Below, piece by piece: positions 46,380-57,925 of a DNA stretch of 64,000 nt; within the stretch, counting starts at the first letter, position 1, and the number at the start of each line of letters is the position of its first letter. The translations under genes were made by a program, and so were the position numbers. Origin of the DNA: Hydnum rufescens UP504 (taxonomy: Eukaryota > Basidiomycota > Agaricomycetes > Cantharellales > Hydnaceae); the NCBI GenBank assembly GCA_014904985.1, contig MU129056.1, forward strand, positions 1 to 64,000. The letters run 5' to 3'. The notes below the pieces were generated by a model. That model was given only the letters and a program-made list of their open reading frames with translations, was not told the origin of the DNA and made no database searches.

Positions 46380-47575
46380 AGCACCTGCTATGATGTGCAT
46401 ATCACCTGCTATGCTGTGCATATCACCTACTATGGGAAGCATAGCATGTACTATGGATCAACAGATCACCCACTATGGGCACATATCACCTACTATGAAA
46501 CATATATCACTTGCTATGAAGTACATATCACCTACTATGAACTACATATCACCTACTATAAAATACACATCACCTGCTATAACCATATCACTTGCTATGA
46601 ACCACCTATCAGCTGCTATAGAATGCATATCACCTGCTATATCAGGCATATCACCTACTAGGACATACATATCACCTGCTATAGAATCTATATCACCTGC
46701 TACAGAATGCATGTCACCTACTATGATACCATATCACTTGCTATGAACTACATATCTCCTACTATAAATCCCATATCACCTGCTATGAATCCAATATCAC
46801 CTGCTATAGAATGCATATCACCTAGTATGACATCCATATCACCTGCTATGACATTCATATCACCTGCTACAGAATGCATATCACCTACTATGACATCCAT
46901 ATCACCTGCTATGACATTCATATCACCTGCTACAGAATGCATATCACCTACTATGACATCCATATCACCTGCTATACCTCCCATATGATCTGCTATGAAT
47001 CCTATATCACCTACTATAGAATGCATATCACCTACTATGACATCCATATCACCTGCTATAGCATGCATATCACCTGTTATTACATTTATATCACCTGCTA
47101 CAGGATGCATATCACCTACTATAACAGCCATATCACCTACTACAACATCCATATCACCTGCTATATCAGGCATATCACCTGCTATAGAATCCATATCACC
47201 TACTATAGAATCCCTATCACCTGCTATAGAATCTATATTACCTACTATAGAATCCCTATCACCTGCTATAGAATCCATATCACCTACTATAGAATCCCTA
47301 TCACCTGCTATAGAATCCATATCACCTACTATGACATCTATATCACCTGCTATGACATCTATATCACCTGCTATGACATCTATATCACCTGCTATGACAT
47401 CTATATCACCTGCTATGACATCCATATCACCTGCTATGACATCTATATCACCTGCTATGACATCCATATCACCTGCTATGACATCCATATCACCTGCTGT
47501 GACACCCATATCACCTGCTATGACATCAATCACTGCTATACCATGCAATCACCTGCTAATACCATGCAGATCACC
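46380..47575. repeat. 21-bp minisatellite, about 55 units
   Basis: Unit CACCTGCTATGACATCCATAT and variants (ACCTACTATAGAATCC, CTGCTACAGAATGCAT). Units are degenerate at the left and nearly identical near 47340-47500. Because 21 is divisible by 3 and the unit lacks stops in several frames, long open frames arise on both strands (for example 266 codons on minus, 303 on plus) encoding ISPAMTS- or IAGDMDV-type heptads. I see no promoter, start context or splice signal and treat them as by-products. Confidence 0.92.
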
Positions 47576-49190
47576 CTGTATGATCCGATGCGTGAGGTGA
47601 GCGCTGGTGGGAGACCATGCATCATCGCGTTGCTGGGATGGGGCGTTATGCCGGTTGGTGGTGGGTCGGAGCGTGCGGTGGGGGGTACCATGCAGATCAG
47701 CCTGCGGGATACCGAGTCAGGGTCGACCGGGCTGGTGATGCAGTGCATAGTCACGCTGCTGAGGCATGCAGTCAGCTCTGCGTGATGACATCCGACGTCG
47801 AGGCCTCGCTATGGAATCGCATATCAGGCTGCTACTGATGAATGGGCTGGGCACCGCTGCTACAGCATGGCAGTCAGCGGCCGTGCTGATGAGATGTACA
47901 GACAGCGTATAAGTCTGCGATAGCCCTGAGACGTGGATGGGAACTGCGCGGAGTGCGACGACCACTGTCGGGGCGTGGGAGAGCCAGTTTCAGTTGCCAC
48001 GGGCTCTGCGGACTCGACATATGAGTCGTGATCGATCGGCGCGTGCGTACTTGGGAGTGTGCGTGCAGGCGCGGGGTTGACCTGATGAGGAGTAGAGGGG
48101 AGGTGGCGCGGCGTGCCCGGATGAGGATGGCGGGTGATATTGAGTCCATGTCCGATTGGAGGGGTGAGGGTGGGAGCGGGCGGTGGTGTGGGGGGGGGTG
48201 GTGGTGGTGTAGTGGTCATGAGGAGTGAGACTAGCTCATGCTGGCGTAGGTGAGTGATGGATGGACTGCTTCGGCACTCGCTCTAGAGAGCGCTGTGGTG
48301 GGGTTGGCCGGCGAGATGGAGAGTAAGGGTAGTGGTGTTAAAATGGAGATGCAAGTCCGGGGATCCTGGGAGATGTCTGCTAATCCAGCGCGCTGGTTGT
48401 GTGGTATCGAGCCCCGGGATTTCGGTGCGGGCTGCGGAGTCGGCCACAGTCGGGCTTCCTGTGGCCGGTCGTACAATGGGCGGGTGGACCTGTGTTCTCT
48501 TGTTCTTGGTCCTTATTATTTTTTTTTCTGTTTCTTTTACCCTTTTATTTGTTTGTTGTATCTACTTCCGTGTTGCCGCCTGAGTGTGTGTTCAGGGGTC
48601 CAGAAGGAATGTTTTTGTTCGGTGTCTCTGCTGCGCTGCCCGGACAAGCCTACAAAGTTCCTAATGGGTTGGAAGAGTCATTATGGTGAGGAGTACCTTC
48701 TTGATGGTTAACAAGGATAGGTGCGATGCATTATGGCAGCTGAAGAACAGCCAGGTATATATGTCATATTGTGAACTCTCTGTTATTCATATATAGGTGA
48801 GGAGGGTATACAAAGCTTTACACCATAGCAGCGTGAGTTGCACATACATGGGCTTCATTGTTGTGTACGGTAGTGTGATATGAATTCTACAGCAGCGGGA
48901 TAGGTGGGAGAACCTTCCGGAGGTAGTGAGGGGCTGCCTTACTGGGGGATCTTATTAAAACAACCCTGGCTGAATTATTTCTGTAATCTCAAACAGATAG
49001 TAGGTGATCGCATTCTGTAGCAGGGTGATCGAGCGAGGACGGGACGTACATAGCAGGTTGTCATATGGGGTATTGTGACTCAGCATGTGGGGTGCAGGCA
49101 CTCAAGACAGTCAGCCTGCATCACTATGGAACTACTCGCCGTGCTATTAGCCCACTTTCCAATAGCAGCTAGGTACTGACTCTGTCAGAG
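47576..49190. other. GC-rich, CpG-containing segment without a recognisable gene
   Basis: Composition changes sharply at the end of the minisatellite: many CpG and GTGG/GGTG words up to about 48480. Open frames exist on both strands (for example a Pro-rich minus frame at 47860-48219) but none shows domain motifs or convincing splice signals. At about 48985-49060 an inverted degenerate copy of two or three minisatellite units is visible (TTCTGTAGCAGGGTGATC). Confidence 0.45.
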
Positions 49191-49759
49191 GGAGGCAATA
49201 GAGGCGTTGATGTTTCCGTTTGGCTGGCTGATCTCCTCTTTTCCCTGGTCATACATCAGCATGGCCTTATTCCTTCCCTGGTCTTTTCATCTGCTAACAT
49301 GCTGGGAGGTCTCTTCCCATTCCCCATCCAGGCCAGCATCATCCCAAATGGCATCATCTACCCAATGTCAAATAGGCCATTGATGTCCACAGGTTTGGGG
49401 ATCACAGCATTTGTTTAATGGGGGGACCAGGCTTTCATATCAGAAAGCTGAGCCAAAAAGCCATTTTAGTGCCTGGCCAAGGCTTTTATTTCCTGGGCAA
49501 TCATCTTTTCAATGCCTCTGCAGTCTGTGCATGGGCTTTTATGATCTGAATAAACAGTGGGTGAGATTTTGGAATAGCTTCTTTGGCCAGCCATAGGGCA
49601 TAACTTTTACTAGAGTGGACCGAATAAAGACATTCCAGTGCTCAACTCAAAATTATGCTCTCGGATCCTTGTTCTTATCTGTGCTTTACTGCACAGGCTC
49701 ACAGGCACAGCCCCAGGACTTGTCTTTTCTGGCTCCTTTCCAAAGCACTACTATGTGGG
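49191..49759. other. Possible 3' part of the KDZ remnant, unreadable
   Basis: No clear homology can be read. It lies downstream of the recognisable KDZ transposase on the minus strand and could be its C-terminal tail and 3' flank. Confidence 0.3.
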
Positions 49760-52533
49760 TCAGTCCTTCTGTGCCAACTGTGACATGCCCTTCGGTTCTT
49801 GTGGCCAACCTGTTGCAGGTAATTCCCTGCTGGTTTTGTGATTGTAGAAGTGAGCGTCAAATTGTTCACCCCCCCCCCCCCCCGCCCACATAAGCACTTG
49901 TTCTGTCTTCCCTAGCTTTGATTCTCTCCTGAGTAGTATTCTTATGACCAGCCTCTTCATCTGCATGGGTAGCAAGCATAGACACATTTGCTTCACAAAG
50001 GAACCTGCCAAATTTTTGGCCACCACTAAGCAGAAAAGTCCAGGTTTGCCCAATGGAGGGGGAAGGGAATGAGCGAGTCATCCCCCCTGGCAGTGGTTTG
50101 GACTGGGTCTCCAATTTGATCCCTCCACCCAGCTTGAAGCGTTGATGACTAGACAGTCACACTCTCCCAATTCTTTCCCTAGCAGGCCTCCAGTCTGACC
50201 ATGGTGTGGACATAATGCTTCTTAGCCAAGTAGCCTGTGATTGGGCAGGTGGCCTCATCCCAATGTATCATTGAGGTGCTCAGAACAAAATAATCTTTGA
50301 TGTGCTAGAAATTGGGTCATTGAGTCTCCTTTGAAAGGCGTGTTCATAAGTCAAAGGCATACCCAGAGACTCGCAACACAGATCCTGCTTTTTTATCCCC
50401 CGCCTTTTCCATTTCTCCTCGCCATGTCGAGAGCAAACCCTTTGCCTTTTTGAGGGATTGGTACATGCATGACAAAGGCCCATGGTGTCCAAAGCATGAA
50501 ACTGAAACACACCATTCCCCCCCAATCAATCCTGGGGGATATTTGTGTTTTTTGATCGGCTAGTAATCGGCTAGGTGGGCATAGCAGAAGTTGCAGTCAA
50601 TCGCCTCTCTTTGCATGGGTATCAGACACAGGTAAAGCCGGTGTCATCTGTCATGGAAGATGCCATAGCATGGGTGATCTGTTATGGTCAATTATGAGCA
50701 GGCGTCGCTCTCGCCAATTGAGCCAGTAGGCTGAGCATTCGTCGCTCAGATACAAGGCAAACATGTTTTTTGCCATATAAGGCAGTAGGTACGGATTCTG
50801 CATGGATGTCATAGCAGGTTGATTATGGGCTGTCACAGCATAGTACTGTTTCTCTCCTGCAGTGGTCATGTTGACCATCCATAGCACCCTATCATGATGG
50901 CAGATTGCCGCCATGAGGCCCATAGAGGCAAAGGCCGTAGTTGAAGCTTTTTCATGGTTCTCATTTGTGGCTTTAAAGGATGTCTCACACCCGTTGACCA
51001 CAGAGTTTGGAGGTACAGACCAGGCTCCACCCCTATCCTCTTCATTCAATTCATTCAATTCTGAGGGAGCTTCTTCCCTTACTGGGATGCAGGGACTCCA
51101 CATAAAGTCTTGCCTTCTCGACTTCAGTGGGAGATAGGAACAGGTCCACAGTAGGTCCATGGCAATATCTTGCAATCTGGCACCTTTACATTGCTGCTGT
51201 TCAAACACGCATCTAGACACAGCACAGAGTGGAACCTAGCAAATGGGTACCACACTGTCAGAGTGGCACTGGAACTGAGGGTAGAAAAAGCTTACAGTTC
51301 CTTTCCTTCTTGCAGAAGCCATAAGCAATCCTCTGCCCAAGGGAAACACAAGGGACATCGCGAATGGAGATGGGCACTCGGGGCCATATCCTCCCTAAGA
51401 GGCAGATGGTCTTCCTCCTTTGAGAAATAACTGGTGGCTATGGGATCTTCCACACAGGCTGTTCACCAGTTCTGGGCTATACAGTACAGAGGGCTGCTCC
51501 CTTCCTCGTGGGAAGCACAGATGATGTTCCAGGTTAATTCATTTGCATGCTGTTGCACCAGTTGAAATTGTTGCAAAGCCACAGAGAATGATTTGCGGAA
51601 ACCATCCTGGAGCCCTTTCTTCAGTATTTTCCCCAGGTAATGAGTAGGGACATTAATTTGCCCACCATAGCAGATGGCGAAAATCCCCTTTCAACCAGGT
51701 TGGAACAGATCATGCTGCACCAGGCAGTAATGTTGGGAGATATATGATGAAGAGTTTACTGACGAACAAAAGGTGGCCCAGGGAGAAGGCAATTGAAGGG
51801 CAGATCAGCAAGGCAGGAAATAAACCAATGCCCAATAAAGTTAAAGCCAGAGGGCGGCATTCACAATAACTCAATAAGTGGTTCTCAAGCCCTGGTAGTA
51901 AATCATGAGTAAACACTAAGAAGGTAGCATGGCATTCTACTGCACTCACAGTCCATGTACACTGCAGTCACTTCAACACAGTGAGAATTCTTCCTGCATT
52001 TGCAATTTATGGGCACAGGGCCGGGCCCTCATGCTGGCCATAGGAAGTCTCCTGGCACCAATGCATGAATGGCCAGACAAGGGTCGGCAATAGGCGCTTC
52101 CAGTGGTCGGCCGCAATTTCCTTTGACTTCTCCCACTGTGGCCAGGAAGCAGACATTGCATTTCCCAGAAGACTCGTATAGCCATGTTGCAGCAGCATGG
52201 CGGGAGCACAACTGTCCTCTCCAACATCCTCCCATGCATCATCGCTGCCTCCAAAGCCTGTGCAGATGATGAGTCTGCGAGATCCCTTTGATGACCAGGA
52301 GATGGCTGGACAACGATCTGGCTTCGGTCTCTGACAGGAGTGGCAGGGGCATTTCCTGCACCTTCATAGACTATGGGATGGATGATGCGGCCCTTGTATG
52401 AACTGCCCACGGGTGCCAATGGCAATGTTTCTTGGAAGGGGGGGGGGATGAAATGGTAGTAGTGAGTGACCCCATTCTCCTCAACACTGAAATCCTGGCG
52501 AGCTTCAAAGTTGCATTTGTGGGAGGACGCCAT
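49760..52533 (-). pseudogene. Decayed KDZ (Kyakuja-Dileera-Zisupton) transposase
   Basis: KDZ transposases are large DDE-type enzymes abundant in mushroom genomes. Proposed ATG at 52533 (MASSHKCNF). The order of recognisable pieces on the minus strand is: N-terminal part to about 52240; CECRPLALTLLGIGLFPA and LICPSIAFS (about 51860-51770), matching the region before the catalytic core; VPPNSVVNGCETSF...KASTTAF (about 51016-50950); and HHDRVLWMVNMTTAGEKQYYA (about 50890-50830), a KDZ hallmark. After this, homology is replaced by minisatellite-like sequence (50650-50830). It resumes weakly at 50525-50340 as SVLRVSGYAFDL in place of the usual LRVSGYHQRL. Multiple frameshifts and stops make it non-functional. 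Confidence 0.75.
50645..50835 (-). repeat. Minisatellite-like relics inside the KDZ remnant
   Basis: The minus strand contains ACCTGCTATGACATCCAT exactly as in the 46.4-47.6 kb minisatellite, and a looser copy near 50655-50690 (GATCACCCATGCTATGGCAT). They lie where KDZ homology breaks off. Confidence 0.5.
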
Positions 52534-52779
52534 CACTAAGGGAGCCCGAAAGTGGGGGACGATCACACAAGCAGGGCACAATCACACACGGGAGGGCAAT
52601 CACATGTGACAGCAGAAGAACAGTCCCTGATAGAGAGGACTGTGCATATCTGGCAATCAATGCACAGGGGAGCAACAGTGGAGAAGTGTTGCCAGCCAGC
52701 AGTTTGAATGGAGATTTCCGTGGAGATTGCCATAGATTGGCCACAGGTCTTGTGGGTAGGAAAGAAGGGAACACATGAA

Positions 52780-54950
52780 AAAACTAAAAGATGATATGGG
52801 TGTATTGCACACCACAGGCTAACCTTGAAAAGGCCAAGATGTCAAAGAAAATAAAACCACTACTCCCACTGCCTCCTAATCCCTTCATCGCACCCATCTG
52901 GCCGTCCCTACCCAGAAGGACTGGAAGAACCTCCTGCACAAGCCTTATGGCCTGCTCTGATTTACATAGGGGAAACAGGTTTCCAGGTCCTGTCCAACAT
53001 CCAACCATTTGACACTGGTTCCCATGTGCTGGGCGCCTCGGCTGCGTCTATCAAGTCAAAGCCCCCAGTGTACAAGGGTGCAAACATCTGGCCAGGGGTG
53101 AAAAACATGATGCTCCCCCTGCCACTGTCCATTTTGTGCAGTGGCTGTTCATTTAAGCCATTGGGATGCTGTCCTTAAGGAGTCGTGATGAATTGCAGGG
53201 GGTATTCACTGGAATAGAACCCCTTTTTGTCCACATTCCAGTGCGTAATCAGTGCTGAGGGGAAAAGGAAGAATACCCAGTAGGGAGTTGGACCATGATG
53301 TTGGCTTCCAAATTCACCAGCCATGCATCTTCCGCATTGTTGAAAAAACCTGGAAACACTGAATTCAGTCCACTGCATTCATACATCTTCCTGCCTACTC
53401 ACCAAATACGAACAGGGCACAAATTCCTACAGCAATGTTCTTCCTGTCATGGTGGGGCAACGTCTTCACATGTTCAGACAGAGAGGCGTTGATGGACACA
53501 AGGAAGAAAAGTGATGAGATCACCTTGACCGCTCCATCAGTGTGATCTCGCCAATACTCATCACAACAGCGGTATTTCTTTGTGATGGCTGGAAAATATG
53601 TGTCCATCATGTTTGTCAGGATAGACCTAGGATGTAGAATGCCATCAGACTCTGGATTGCACTATACAAATCTATCTTATGAACTCAATAAGCCCCATTC
53701 CTTCATACTTAATAATTTTTCCATGGGGCCTCAGTGACTTTCATAGAATTTGGTCCCAAAGGGCCTCTGTAGGGGGCAACATGAATCCTTAGAGGCTGGA
53801 TACATCTGTGGGAGATTATTAACTCACGGCATCATTGTTTCTGCTAGCGTGGTTAAATCCAAAGTTACAACTCAATAGCAGCCACAGGCATGGGGCCCTT
53901 CCTGAATGTTTGTTTGTGAAATAAAGCGGTCGATTATTTGTACAAGCCCCTCCATCCACTCCACACCCATGGCCATGCTTACAAAAGATCGAACAGTGAA
54001 CAAGCAGCCCTGTTTGTCCACAATAAATGTTGGGAAGTGAAGAGAGGAGCTGAAGGGAGATGTATTAGATTCAAAGTATTCCCTTGAATGCCACCAGACT
54101 TACTCATACTCTACCGGCTGTAGAGATGCCAAAGTGGCTGAGAATTTGGATGTTAAAAGTGCATCCTCCACACATTTAGTTGGCTTTGTAGACCCGGTGA
54201 GACCCAACTGTGACGGCCGTAAGTCCTGAACCCGTGAGGGCACAGGTACTACAATGGTGTTCCCTTTGACTTGCTGCCCTTGGCGTGCTTGTGATCATGC
54301 TTTATCCTTGGCCATGACTTCAGGTCTCTGTCAGTACTTTTTGGCAGCCCACTGGGACCTCAGCTTTTTGCACTCTGCGCAATCAGAGAGCATGGAAGGA
54401 TCACCATGGTCGGCAGCCAGGATGGATGCATGGAATTCCTCCACCAGGCTGAGCAATGGGCTTTTATCACTGTGCGGTGGTGGAACAAACCACGAATCAC
54501 TAAAGGGTGCCCATGAATGATATTAGCAAGAGATTCTTGGGGTGTAAGAGGGCATAGACATAGACTGGCCTTAACGACTCCAGTAAAGGGAAACAAGTGG
54601 CCTCCTCCACAAGCAAGGGACCATCATCCAGTGCGTTGGCTTCTAAACATAAGTCCTGATCATCCTCCAGGACGCCCGGTCCCAGGGATACCTGTGAGCT
54701 AGCATGTGATGGGTCCACCAGGGTAAACTCTGTAGTGTGTCCCCCAAAGTGCAGGATGAAGTACAAGCATCTGGTTTGGGGCTAACCCTAGGTGATTGGA
54801 ACTGGAGACTTCCTCCTGTGGCCATAGACAGTAGGCCACTGCATCTTGCACCAACCAGTTGGTCGTCTGTACATTTGTGCTCTGAATTCTGAGTAAAAAA
54901 CGTATGATATTGGCCCATTGTAAAATTAGACCAGGCAAAAAAGAACACAC
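52780..54950 (-). pseudogene. Decayed KDZ-associated gene, possibly TET/JBP-like dioxygenase
   Basis: Lies just upstream of the KDZ transposase on the same strand. Readable pieces: LVEEFHASILAADHGDPSM and CAECKKLRSQWAAKKY (about 54460-54330); MMDTYFPAITKKYRCCDEYW (53610-53550); LPHHDRKNIAVGICALFVFG (about 53467-53408), with an H-x-D-like motif; and FFLFPSALITHWNVDKKG (about 53260-53210), with a distal His. This pattern matches a protein family common in Agaricomycetes. HxD...H is what a 2-oxoglutarate/Fe(II) dioxygenase needs, and TET/JBP homologues are reported beside KDZ transposases in these fungi (Iyer et al. 2014). Many stops and frame changes. The family resemblance is fairly clear; the TET/JBP label is inference. 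Confidence 0.5.
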
Positions 54951-55069
54951 TTCTTGAGAAGCCCCTGGGTAAGTCTGGGCACTAAACTATTGGCAGGTTG
55001 CATGAAGACAATCCAAGGTCTTACAGCAGACAGACAGCAGTCAGATAATCCAATTGAAGCAGAGGCATG

Positions 55070-55500
55070 TTGACTTCACAGGCCCACCAGTTCGCAAGTA
55101 AGGAACAATCTGTCACCCGGTGAAGTTGGCAATCCTCTCAAAAGGAGATGCCCCCTTACCTTCAAATGTTCAAATGCGGGGGAAGAAATGGGGCGCTGCG
55201 CCACAAAAATTTGAGGAAAGATTAGTAATGACGAGACTGACGCTCACGACAACTTCACAGGCCCACCAATTTGCGAGGGAGTTGCAATTTGGTCGCCTGG
55301 TGAAGTTTGTGGGCATCTACAAGGGAGATCATCCACTTACCTTGAGAATCAAATCTCCAGGGGAAAGCAATGCTATGCCATGAAACCGGCACGATAAGGT
55401 TGGTAATGATGAATAAACTGTGCCCACAACTTCACAGGCACACCGATTCACAAGCCATTGTGATTCGGTCACCTGGTAAAGCTGATGGGCGCAAAATAGT
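55070..55500. repeat. Three ~170-bp tandem copies with ACTTCACAGGC
   Basis: Copies begin near 55074, 55252 and 55428 with ACTTCACAGGC(C/A)CACC and share ...GTC(A/G)CC(C/T)GGTGAAG. The first two also share a CTTACCTT box, which on the minus strand reads as a GTAAG donor. They sit upstream of the minus-strand KDZ-associated gene, so a regulatory or transposon-end role is possible but unproven. Confidence 0.7.
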
Positions 55501-55684
55501 AGGGCGGACTCACCTGTGACCCAAGAGCCAAGAGGACTTGATGGGTCCCCAATTCTGGCAGTTCGTTGGGAGTTGGGAGTCACTTTCCAGGAGAATGAGT
55601 GTACGGGTGGGAGCAAATCGTCGGTCCCGGCAATAGCCGAGATGACCACTCTGGCCAAGGAGAGCTATGGGCCTGGCATCAGAC

Positions 55685-55860
55685 GTGATTATGTGGTGAC
55701 CCTGTAAGCAAAAAATGCCAGGCCGGGGCCCTCCTGAGCATGAGATTTCAAGAAGCATATAACAGCATCAAACCCCCCTAGGGCCACGGCAAGGCGCCAA
55801 ATGTGATTACGTGGTGACCCTGTAAGTGTGAGGCACTAAGCCAGGCCCTGGGCCGCTCCA
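55685..55860. repeat. Direct repeat pair, GTGATTA(T/C)GTGGTGACCCTG
   Basis: The 20-mer followed by TAAG occurs at about 55684 and about 55802, each followed by GCCAGGCC(G/C) after 20-30 bp. The spacing is about 118 bp. It may belong to the end of the KDZ element; no terminal inverted partner was found on the other side. Confidence 0.6.
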
Positions 55861-55989
55861 GACCAAGATAGGCCAAAGTCCCACCTAATGCACCCTCAAA
55901 ATAGTACCTCTTAGGTGGTTTGAGTTTGCATCTGCAAAACCACCTAAGAGGTGTTCTGAGTATAGGCATGTCTAAGAAAAAAAAAGAGA

Positions 55990-56880
55990 GAAAGATCCCC
56001 CTCCTAATACACCCCCCCCTTGCTAATAACGACCCCCCTGGCTAAATACACCCCCCTGCTAATAATCAACCCCCCTTGCTAATAACCCCCCTGGTAATAC
56101 AACCCCTCCTGCTAAACCACCCCCAAATTGCTAATACACCCCCCCTGCTAATTCACCCCCCTGCTAATACACCCCCCTGCTAAGCCCTCTAACACACATA
56201 ACACCCCCCGCTAAACCCCGCTAATAACCCCCCCTGCTAATACACCCCCCGCTAATACACCCCCCTCTAATACACCCCCCCCTGTCGCTAATACCCCCCC
56301 TCTTGCAATACACCCCCCTGCTAATACACCCCCTGTAATACACCCCCCCCTTGTCTAATACACCCCCGCTGCTAATACACCCCCTAATTCCCCTCGTCTA
56401 ATACACCCCCTAACCCCCCTACCTCTAAAACCCCTGCTAATACACCCCCCGAAAATACACCCCCTCTAATACGACCCAACACCCTGCTAATACACCCCCC
56501 CTGTTAATACACCCCTGCTAATACACCCCCCTCTAAATCACCCCCCCTGGTCTAATACACCCCCCTGCTGAAACACCCCCTGCTAATACACCCTGCTAAT
56601 ACACCCCCACACTCAAATCCACTGCTAATACCACCCCCTGCAATACACCCCGTGCTAATACACCCCCCTGCTAACACCCCCCCTGCTAATAACCCCCCTA
56701 CCGCTAATACACCCGCCCAATTCACCGCTAACCTAATACACCCCCTGCTGAAATACACCCCCTGCTAATACACCCAAACCCTGCTATACACCCCCCCCGC
56801 TAATACACCCCCCTGCTAATACAACCCCTGCTAATACCCCTGCTAACCCCCCTGCTAATACACCCCCTGCTAATACACCC
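55990..56880. repeat. C-rich minisatellite, TACACCCCCCTGCTAA
   Basis: About 55 tandem units of 13-17 bp with variable C-run lengths. The length scatter in C homopolymers is what long-read errors produce, so copy structure should not be trusted at base level. Gly-rich frames on the complementary strand are by-products. Confidence 0.9.
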
Positions 56881-57425
56881 CCTTATTGGTAACACTCCCC
56901 CTTCCCTTGCGTAATACCTCCCACCCTTACTGGTACCACCCCCTCCCTTATGGTACCATCCCCATTCCCTTATTCGTACCACCCCCCTCACTTCCTGTAA
57001 CACCCCCTCCTTCCTGGACCACCCCCCCTTCCTTCTGTAACACCCCCCTCCCTTCCATGGTAACACCCCCTCTCCTGTAACCCCTCCCCCTCCTGGTAAC
57101 ACCCCCCTCCCTTCCTGGTAAACACCCTCCCTCCCTTCCTGGTAACACCCCCCTTCCTGTAACACCCCCCTTCCTTCCTGTAATACCCCCCCCCTATTGG
57201 CAACACTCCCCCTTCCCTTCCTGGTAATACCTCCCCCCCCTGCTGGCAACAACCCCCCCTTGTTGTAACACCCCCCTGTCCTTTATTGGTACCACCCCCC
57301 CTTCCCTTCCTGGTAACACCCCCCCTCCCTTCCTGGTAATACCCCCCCTTGTTGGTAACACCCCCCTCCCTTCCTGGTAATACCCCCCTTCCTGGTAATA
57401 CCCCCCCCTCTGGAGTTACCAACCT
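56881..57425. repeat. C-rich minisatellite, CCCTTCCTGGTAACACC
   Basis: A second, related tandem array of about 18-24-bp units with CTTCCTGGTAA as the constant part. It directly adjoins the TGCTAA array, so two different C-rich repeats lie end to end. Confidence 0.9.
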
Positions 57426-57543
57426 CCCTAACAAACCCACTTGGAATTAGACCACCCCCCCAGGCAAGTGGATTGATTGTGCTCCCTCGGTACCACTTAG
57501 AAGTGCCAGTACATAGGATTCTAATTACCAAGTAAGTATGTAG

Positions 57544-57618
57544 TCTCCTTAGTCTTATTGTTAAGGTGGATTGCTGCTGTAATGGCATTGAGAGTCCCAT
57601 GTTCAAACCTGAGTGAGA
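57544..57618 (+). ncRNA. tRNA-like sequence, possible SINE head
   Basis: TAGTCTTATTGTTAAGG resembles a Pol III A box with a D arm (CTTA/TAAG stem). GTTCAAACC, ~50 bp downstream, resembles a B box. The anticodon and T stems do not fold well, so it is not a functional tRNA; a decayed tRNA or SINE head is possible. Confidence 0.3.
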
Positions 57619-57784
57619 GTGTTTGTTTTTGGCACCTTGGCTCTCATCACATGGGCTCTGCTGGCTCACTGCCCAGTTCAAACTCTGCAGATGAGCTAAG
57701 CAAAATTGAAACTCTGAAGATGAGGTAATCCTTGACCTAACTCCTTCTGTTATAGATGTGGTCTAAGTCCCCATGTTGATTTAT

Positions 57785-57925
57785 TTGAGATCAAAGACCA
57801 TGTCTGTTGCCTGAGGTCATGGCATTGAAATTATTTGAGATCAAAGGATTTTGATGCCTCATAGGCAATTAATTTGATGCAGTTCAACATGTCTTTGAGA
57901 TCAGTCCAAGTGGCTGACTGAGGTG
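57785..57925 (-). mobile_element. Fragment of the 9.6-kb element's end region
   Basis: GAAATTATTTGAGATCAAAGG and the following words up to GTGGCTGACTGAGGTGA match 30445-30545 of the palindromic hAT-like element. Neither the terminal CACCTTAGG end nor any module is present. It joins directly to the foldback element at 57926. Confidence 0.8.

Noticed and set aside
46748..47785. 266- and 303-codon frames in the 21-bp satellite as real proteins
   Set aside because: Unit length is divisible by three and lacks stops in several frames on both strands. No promoter, start context or splice signals were seen.
56800..57681. Gly-rich 130-150-codon minus-strand frames
   Set aside because: Complement of C-rich satellite with unreliable homopolymer lengths; no biological signal.
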